The translations under genes were made by a program, and so were the position numbers. From Limnomonas spitsbergensis (lineage: Eukaryota > Chlorophyta > Chlorophyceae > Chlamydomonadales): a DNA stretch of 64,000 nucleotides. The notes under the pieces were generated by a model that saw nothing but the letters and a program-made list of their open reading frames with translations, was not told the origin of the DNA and searched no databases. Positions 55,901 to 64,000 of this stretch are shown piece by piece. The DNA is taken from positions 3,348,001 to 3,412,000 of the forward strand of contig JAYJMM010000034.1 of assembly GCA_037349105.1 (NCBI GenBank), written 5' to 3'. Numbering within the stretch: position 1 is the stretch's first letter; each line of letters begins with the position of its first letter.

Positions 55901-58900
55901 CACCCAGCCCCCATCACCCAGCCTCCATCACCCAGCCCCCATCACCCAGCCCCCATCACCCAGCCCCCATCACCCAGCCCCCATCACCCAGCCCCCATCA
56001 CCCAGCCCCCATCACCCAGCCCCCATCACCCAGCCCCCATCACCCAGCCCCCATCACCCAGCCCCCATCACCCAGCCCCCATCACCCAGCCCCCATCACC
56101 CAGCCCCCATCACCCAGCCCCCATCACCCAGCCCCCATCACCCAGCCCCCATCACCCAGCCCCCATCATTCAGCCCCCGTCACCCAGCCCCCGTCACCCA
56201 GCCCCCGTCACCCAGCCCCCATCACCCAGCCCCCATCACCCAGCCCCCATCACCCAGCCCCCATCACCCAGCCCCCGTGACCCAGCCCCTGTGACCCAGC
56301 CCCCGTCACCCAGCCCCATCACCCAGCCCCCGTGACCCAGCCCCCATCACCCAGCCCCCATCACCCAGCCCCCATCACCCAGCCCCCATCACCCAGCCCC
56401 CATCACCCAGCCTCCATCACCCAGCCCCCATCACCCAGCCCCCATCACCCAGCCCCCATCACCCAGCCCCCATCACCCAGCCCCCATCACCCAGCCCCCA
56501 TCACCCAGCCCCCATCACCCAGCCCCCATCACCCAGCCCCCATCACCCAGCCCCCATCACTCAGCCCCCATCACCCAGCCCCCATCACCCAGCCCCCATC
56601 ACCCAGCCCCCATCACCCAGCCCCCATCACCCAGCCCCCATCACCCAGCCCCCATCACCCAGCCCCCATCACCCAGCCCCCATCACCCAGCCCCCATCAC
56701 CCAGCCCCCATCACCCAGCCCCCATCACCCAGCCCCCATCACCCAGCCCCCATCACTCAGCCCCCATCACCCAGCCCCCATCACCCAGCCCCCATCACCC
56801 AGCCCCCATCACCCAGCCCCCATCACCCAGCCCCCATCACCCAGCCCCCATCACCCAGCCCCCATCACCCAGCCCCCATCACCCAGCCCCCATCACCCAG
56901 CCCCCATCACCCAGCCCCCATCACCCAGCCCCCATCACCCAGCCCCCATCACCCAGCCCCCATCACCCAGCCCCCATCACCCAGCCCCCATCACCCAGCC
57001 CCCATCACCCAGCCCCCATCACCCAGCCCCCATCACCCAGCCCCCATCACCCAGCCCCTATCACCCAGCCCCCATCACCCAGCCCCCATCACCCAGCCCC
57101 CATCACCCAGCCCCCATCACCCAGCCCCCATCACCCAGCCCCCATCACCCAGCCGCCATCACCCAGCCCCCATCACCCAGCCCCCATCACCCAGCCCCCA
57201 TCACCCAGCCCCCATCACCCAGCCCCCATCACCCAGCCCCCATCACCCAGCCCCCATCACCCAGCCCCCATCACCCAGCCCCCATCACCCAGCCCCCATC
57301 ACCCAGCCCCCATCACCCAGCCCCCATCACCCAGCCCCCATCACCCAGCCCCCATCAGCCAGCCCCCATCACCCAGCCCCCATCACCCAGCCCCCATCAC
57401 CCAGCCCCCATCACCCAGCCCCCATCACCCAGCCGCCATCACCCAGCCCCCATCACCCAGCCCCCATCACCCAGCCCCCATCACCCAGCCCCCATCACCC
57501 AGCCCCCATCACCCAGCCCCCATCACCCAGCCCCCATCACCCAGCCCCCATCACCCAGCCCCCATCACCCAGCCCCCATCACTCAGCCCCCATCACCCAG
57601 CCCCCATCACTCAGCCCCCATCACCCAGCCCCCATCACCCAGCCCCCATCACTCAGCCCCAATCACCCAGCCTCCATCACCCAGCCCCCATCACCCAGCC
57701 CCCATCACCCAGCCCCCATCACCCAGCCCCCATCACCCAGCCCCCATCACCCAGCCCCCATCACCCAGCCCCCATCACTCAGCCCCCATCACCCAGCCCC
57801 CATCACCCAGCCCCCATCACCCAGCCCCCATCACTCAGCCCCCATCACTCAGCCCCCATCACCCAGCCCCTATCACTCAGCCCCCATCACCCAGCCCCCA
57901 TCACCCAGCCCCCATCACCCAGCCCCCATCACTCAGCCCCCATCACCCAGCCCCCATCACCCAGCCCCCATCACCCAGCCCCCATCAACCAGCCCCCATC
58001 ACCCAGCCCCCATCACTCAGCCCCCATCACTCAGCCCCTGTCACCCAGCCCCCATCACCCAGCCCCCATCACCCAGCCCCCATCACTCAGCCCCCATCAC
58101 CCAGCCCCCATCACCCAGCCCCAATCACTAAGCCCCCATCACTCAGCCCCCATCACCCAGCCCCCATCACCCAGCCCCCATCACCCAGCCCCCATCACCC
58201 AGCCCCCATCACCCAGCCCCCATCACCCAGCCCCAATCACCCAGCCCCCATCACCCAGCCCCCATCACCCAGCCCCCATCAACCAGCCCCCATCACCCAG
58301 CCCCCATCACTCAGCCCCCATCACTCAGCCCCCGTCACCCAGCCCCCATCACCCAGCCCCCATCACCCAGCCCCCATCACTCAGCCCCCATCACCCAGCC
58401 CCCATCACCCAGCCCCCATCACTAAGCCCCCATCACTCAGCCCCCATCACCCAGCCCCCATCACCCAGCCCCCATCACCCAGCCCCCATCACTCAGCCCC
58501 CATCACTCAGCCCCCATCACCCAGCCTCCATCACCCAGCCCCCATCACCCAGTCCCATCACCCAGCCCCCATCACCCAGCCCCCATCACCCAGCCCCCAT
58601 CACCCAGCCCCCATCACCCAGCCCCCATCACCCAGCCCCCATCACCCAGCCCCCATCACCCAGCCCCCATCACCCAGCCCCCATCACCCAGCCCCCACCA
58701 CCCAGCCCCCATCACCCAGCCCCCATCACCCAGCCGCCATCACCCAGACCCCATCACCCAGACCCTATCACCCAGACCCCATCACCCAGCCCCCATCACC
58801 CAGCCCCCATCACCCAGCCCCCGTGACCCAGCCCCTGTGACCCAGCCCCCATCACCCAGCCCCCATCACCCAGCCCCCGTGACCCAGCCCCCATCACCCA

Positions 58901-61900
58901 GCCCCCATCACCCAGCCCCCATCACCCAGCCCCCATCACTCAGCCCCCATCACCCAGCCCCCATCACCCAGCCCCCATCACCCAGCCCCCATCACCCAGC
59001 CCCCATCACCCAGCCCCCATCACCCAGCCCCCATCACCCAGCCCCCATCACCCAGCCGCCATCACCCAGCCCCCATCACCCAGCCCCCATCACCCAGCCC
59101 CCATCACCCAGCCCCCATCACCCAGCCCCCATCACCCAGCCCCCATCACCCAGCCCCCATCACCCAGCCCCCATCACCCAGCCCCCATCATTCAGCCCCC
59201 GTCACCCAGCCCCCGTCACCCAGCCCCCGTCACCCAGCCCCCATCACCCAGCCCCCATCACCCAGCCCCCATCACCCAGCCCCCATCACCCAGCCCCCGT
59301 GACCCAGCCCCTGTGACCCAGCCCCCGTCACCCAGCCCCATCACCCAGCCCCCGTGACCCAGCCCCCATCACCCAGCCCCCATCACCCAGCCCCCATCAC
59401 CCAGCCCCCATCACCCAGCCCCCATCACCCAGCCCCCATCACCCAGCCCCCATCACCCAGCCCCCATCACCCAGCCCCCATCACCCAGCCCCCATCACCC
59501 AGCCCCCATCACCCAGCCCCCATCACCCAGCCCCCATCACTCAGCCCCCATCACCCAGCCCCCATCACCCAGCCCCCATCACCCAGCCCCCATCACCCAG
59601 CCCCCATCACCCAGCCTCCATCACCCAGCCCCCATCACCCAGCCCCCATCACCCAGCCCCCATCACCCAGCCCCCATCACCCAGCCCCCATAACCCAGCC
59701 CCCATCACCCAGCCCCCATCACCCAGCCCCCATCACCCAGCCCCCATCACCCAGCCCCCATCACCCAGCCCCCATCACCCAGCCCCCATCACCCAGCCCC
59801 CATCACCCAGCCCCTATCACCCAGCCCCCATCACCCAGCCCCCATCACCCAGCCCCCATCACCCAGCCCCCATCACCCAGCCCCCATCACCCAGCCCCCA
59901 TCACCCAGCCGCCATCACCCAGCCCCCATCACCCAGCCCCCATCACCCAGCCCCCATCACCCAGCCCCCGTCACCCAGCCCCCATCACCCAGCCCCCATC
60001 ACCCAGCCCCCATCACCCAGCCCCCATCACCCAGCCCCCATCACCCAGCCCCCATCACCCAGCCCCCATCACCCAGCCCCCATCACCCAGCCCCATCACC
60101 CAGCCCCCATCACCCAGCCCCCATCACCCAGCCCCCATCACCCAGCCCCCATCACCCAGCCCCCATCACCCAGCCCCCATCACCCAGCCGCCATCACCCA
60201 GCCCCCATCACCCAGCCCCCATCACCCAGCCCCCATCACCCAGCCCCCATCACCCAGCCCCCATCACCCAGCCCCCATCACCCAGCCCCCATCACCCAGC
60301 CCCCATCACCCAGCCCCCATCACCCAGCCCCCATCACTCAGCCCCCATCACCCAGCCCCCATCACTCAGCCCCCATCACCCAGCCCCCATCACCCAGCCC
60401 CCATCACTCAGCCCCAATCACCCAGCCTCCATCACCCAGCCCCCATCACCCAGCCCCCATCACCCAGCCCCCATCACCCAGCCCCCATCACCCAGCCCCC
60501 ATCACCCAGCCCCCATCACCCAGCCCCCATCACCCAGCCCCCATCACCCAGCCCCCATCACCCAGCCCCCATCACCCAGCCCCCATCACTCAGCCCCCAT
60601 CACCCAGCCCCCATCACTCAGCCCCCATCACCCAGCCCCCATCACCCAGCCCCCATCACTCAGCCCCAATCACCCAGCCTCCATCACCCAGCCCCCATCA
60701 CCCAGCCCCCATCACCCAGCCCCCATCACCCAGCCCCCATCACCCAGCCCCCATCACCCAGCCCCCATCACCCAGCCCCCATCACTCAGCCCCCATCACC
60801 CAGCCCCCATCACCCAGCCCCCATCACCCAGCCCCCATCACTCAGCCCCCATCACTCAGCCCCCATCACCCAGCCCCTATCACTCAGCCCCCATCACCCA
60901 GCCCCCATCACCCAGCCCCCATCACCCAGCCCCCATCACTCAGCCCCCATCACCCAGCCCCCATCACCCAGCCCCCATCACCCAGCCCCCATCAACCAGC
61001 CCCCATCACCCAGCCCCCATCACTCAGCCCCCATCACTCAGCCCCTGTCACCCAGCCCCCATCACCCAGCCCCCATCACCCAGCCCCCATCACTCAGCCC
61101 CCATCACCCAGCCCCCATCACCCAGCCCCAATCACTAAGCCCCCATCACTCAGCCCCCATCACCCAGCCCCCATCACCCAGCCCCCATCACCCAGCCCCC
61201 ATCACCCAGCCCCCATCACCCAGCCCCCATCACCCAGCCCCAATCACCCAGCCCCCATCACCCAGCCCCCATCACCCAGCCCCCATCAACCAGCCCCCAT
61301 CACCCAGCCCCCATCACTCAGCCCCCATCACTCAGCCCCCGTCACCCAGCCCCCATCACCCAGCCCCCATCACCCAGCCCCCATCACTCAGCCCCCATCA
61401 CCCAGCCCCCATCACCCAGCCCCCATCACTAAGCCCCCATCACTCAGCCCCCATCACCCAGCCCCCATCACCCAGCCCCCATCACCCAGCCCCCATCACT
61501 CAGCCCCCATCACTCAGCCCCCATCACCCAGCCTCCATCACCCAGCCCCCATCACCCAGTCCCATCACCCAGCCCCCATCACCCAGCCCCCATCACCCAG
61601 CCCCCATCACCCAGCCCCCATCACCCAGCCCCCATCACCCAGCCCCCATCACCCAGCCCCCATCACCCAGCCCCCATCACCCAGCCCCCATCACCCAGCC
61701 CCCACCACCCAGCCCCCATCACCCAGCCCCCATCACCCAGCCGCCATCACCCAGACCCCATCACCCAGACCCTATCACCCAGACCCCATCACCCAGCCCC
61801 CATCACCCAGCCCCCATTACCCAGCCCCCGTGACCCAGCCCCTGTGACCCAGCCCCCATCACCCAGCCCCCATCACCCAGCCCCCGTGACCCAGCCCCCA

Positions 61901-64000
61901 TCACCCAGCCCCCATCACCCAGCCCCCATCACCCAGCCCCCATCACTCAGCCCCCATCACCCAGCCCCCATCACCCAGCCCCCATCACCCAGCCCCCATC
62001 ACCCAGCCCCCATCACCCAGCCCCCATCACCCAGCCCCCATCACCCAGCCCCCATCACCCAGCCGCCATCACCCAGCCCCCATCACCCAGCCCCCATCAC
62101 CCAGCCCCCATCACCCAGCCCCCATCACCCAGCCCCCATCACCCAGCCCCCATCACCCAGCCCCCATCACCCAGCCCCCATCACCCAGCCCCCATCATTC
62201 AGCCCCCGTCACCCAGCCCCCGTCACCCAGCCCCCGTCACCCAGCCCCCATCACCCAGCCCCCATCACCCAGCCCCCATCACCCAGCCCCCATCACCCAG
62301 CCCCCGTGACCCAGCCCCTGTGACCCAGCCCCCGTCACCCAGCCCCATCACCCAGCCCCCGTGACCCAGCCCCCATCACCCAGCCCCCATCACCCAGCCC
62401 CCATCACCCAGCCCCCATCACCCAGCCCCCATCACCCAGCCCCCATCACCCAGCCCCCATCACCCAGCCCCCATCACCCAGCCCCCATCACCCAGCCCCC
62501 ATCACCCAGCCCCCATCACCCAGCCCCCATCACCCAGCCCCCATCACTCAGCCCCCATCACCCAGCCCCCATCACCCAGCCCCCATCACCCAGCCCCCAT
62601 CACCCAGCCCCCATCACCCAGCCTCCATCACCCAGCCCCCATCACCCAGCCCCCATCACCCAGCCCCCATCACCCAGCCCCCATCACCCAGCCCCCATAA
62701 CCCAGCCCCCATCACCCAGCCCCCATCACCCAGCCCCCATCACCCAGCCCCCATCACCCAGCCCCCATCACCCAGCCCCCATCACCCAGCCCCCATCACC
62801 CAGCCCCCATCACCCAGCCCCTATCACCCAGCCCCCATCACCCAGCCCCCATCACCCAGCCCCCATCACCCAGCCCCCATCACCCAGCCCCCATCACCCA
62901 GCCCCCATCACCCAGCCGCCATCACCCAGCCCCCATCACCCAGCCCCCATCACCCAGCCCCCATCACCCAGCCCCCGTCACCCAGCCCCCATCACCCAGC
63001 CCCCATCACCCAGCCCCCATCACCCAGCCCCCATCACCCAGCCCCCATCACCCAGCCCCCATCACCCAGCCCCCATCACCCAGCCCCCATCACCCAGCCC
63101 CATCACCCAGCCCCCATCACCCAGCCCCCATCACCCAGCCCCCATCACCCAGCCCCCATCACCCAGCCCCCATCACCCAGCCCCCATCACCCAGCCGCCA
63201 TCACCCAGCCCCCATCACCCAGCCCCCATCACCCAGCCCCCATCACCCAGCCCCCATCACCCAGCCCCCATCACCCAGCCCCCATCACCCAGCCCCCATC
63301 ACCCAGCCCCCATCACCCAGCCCCCATCACCCAGCCCCCATCACTCAGCCCCCATCACCCAGCCCCCATCACTCAGCCCCCATCACCCAGCCCCCATCAC
63401 CCAGCCCCCATCACTCAGCCCCAATCACCCAGCCTCCATCACCCAGCCCCCATCACCCAGCCCCCATCACCCAGCCCCCATCACCCAGCCCCCATCACCC
63501 AGCCCCCATCACCCAGCCCCCATCACCCAGCCCCCATCACCCAGCCCCCATCACCCAGCCCCCATCACCCAGCCTCCATCACCCAGCCCCCATCACCCAG
63601 CCCCCATCACCCAGCCCCCATCACCCAGCCCCCATCACCCAGCCCCCATAACCCAGCCCCCATCACCCAGCCCCCATCACCCAGCCCCCATCACCCAGCC
63701 CCCATCACCCAGCCCCCATCACCCAGCCCCCATCACCCAGCCCCCATCACCCAGCCCCCATCACCCAGCCCCTATCACCCAGCCCCCATCACCCAGCCCC
63801 CATCACCCAGCCCCCATCACCCAGCCCCCATCACCCAGCCCCCATCACCCAGCCCCCATCACCCAGCCGCCATCACCCAGCCCCCATCACCCAGCCCCCA
63901 TCACCCAGCCCCCATCACCCAGCCCCCATCACCCAGCCCCCATCACCCAGCCCCCATCACCCAGCCCCCATCACCCAGCCCCAATCACCCAGCCCCCATC
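52990..64000. repeat. 14-bp C-rich satellite (over 780 units, runs off the window)
   Basis: The unit CACCCAGCCCCCAT (14 bp) fills at least 11 kb. Three units make 42 bp, so all three plus-strand frames give the same PSPSPHHPAPITQP repeat. That frame independence shows that the proline-rich 'protein' is a by-product. A few 13-bp units (for example near 56313, 58552, 59335 and 60090) shift the frame. Variants are mostly CCCGTC, CACTCAG, CCGCCAT and CCTCCAT. A higher-order repeat of about 3007-3022 bp is present: GTGACC-marked segments recur at 56332, 59354 and about 62361, and 58837 recurs at 61844. An 868-bp (62-unit) duplication lies at 53541/54409. Confidence 0.97.

Noticed and set aside
52932..62323. 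Hydroxyproline-rich (extensin/pherophorin-like) proteins of up to 1,120 residues
   Set aside because: The same peptide comes from all three frames of a 14-bp satellite, so it carries no evidence for coding. Apparent stops are only variant units.

Overview
The window reads as nuclear DNA of a flagellated green alga, most likely a chlorophycean (Chlamydomonas/Haematococcus-type). Four things point there. A multi-exon gene at 39.7-49.8 kb encodes a coiled-coil protein of the outer-dynein-arm docking family. That gene has two TGTAA motifs, the usual chlorophycean poly(A) signal, just after its stop. TTTAGGG/CCCTAAA-type motifs occur inside one of its introns. There are also many degenerate non-LTR retrotransposons. 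The species assignment is inference; no rRNA or organelle marker is present.

Layout. 0-5.4 kb: retroelement 3' ends, a probable exon pair of a SUEL/rhamnose-binding-type lectin (minus strand) and a degraded reverse-transcriptase tail. 5.58-21.9 kb: one uninterrupted 33-bp tandem array of about 495 units with higher-order structure. 21.9-27.2 kb: mostly intergenic, with candidate minus-strand exons, a small membrane-protein ORF (23748-23996) and two DNA-transposon-like elements. 27.4-28.6 kb: a 49-bp minisatellite. 28.6-38.1 kb: a graveyard of non-LTR elements (two with RNase H domains, several copies of a family sharing one 3' terminus), a terminal-inverted-repeat element inserted into a tandem repeat, and a dispersed repeat disrupted by a retro-insertion. 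39.7-49.8 kb: the docking-complex-type gene (10 exons, plus strand), with introns full of minisatellites, two very long poly-G tracts and a transposon copy. 50.7-52.2 kb: the last three recognisable exons of a minus-strand gene for a secreted-looking Cys-containing protein. 52.98-64.0 kb: a 14-bp C-rich array that runs off the window.

No operon-like or defence-like system is visible. The most notable pattern is that tandem repeats are repeatedly seeded exactly on exon-intron boundaries. In the docking gene five exons have a tandem repeat touching or copying a splice boundary, and four of these copy exonic sequence with the splice site. The same happens in the minus-strand gene at 50.7-52.2 kb and at a candidate exon near 22.7 kb. 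More than 40% of the window (about 30 kb) is tandem repeat. Exon boundaries were placed by eye from splice consensus, reading phase and family resemblance, and some coordinates may be off by a base or two.
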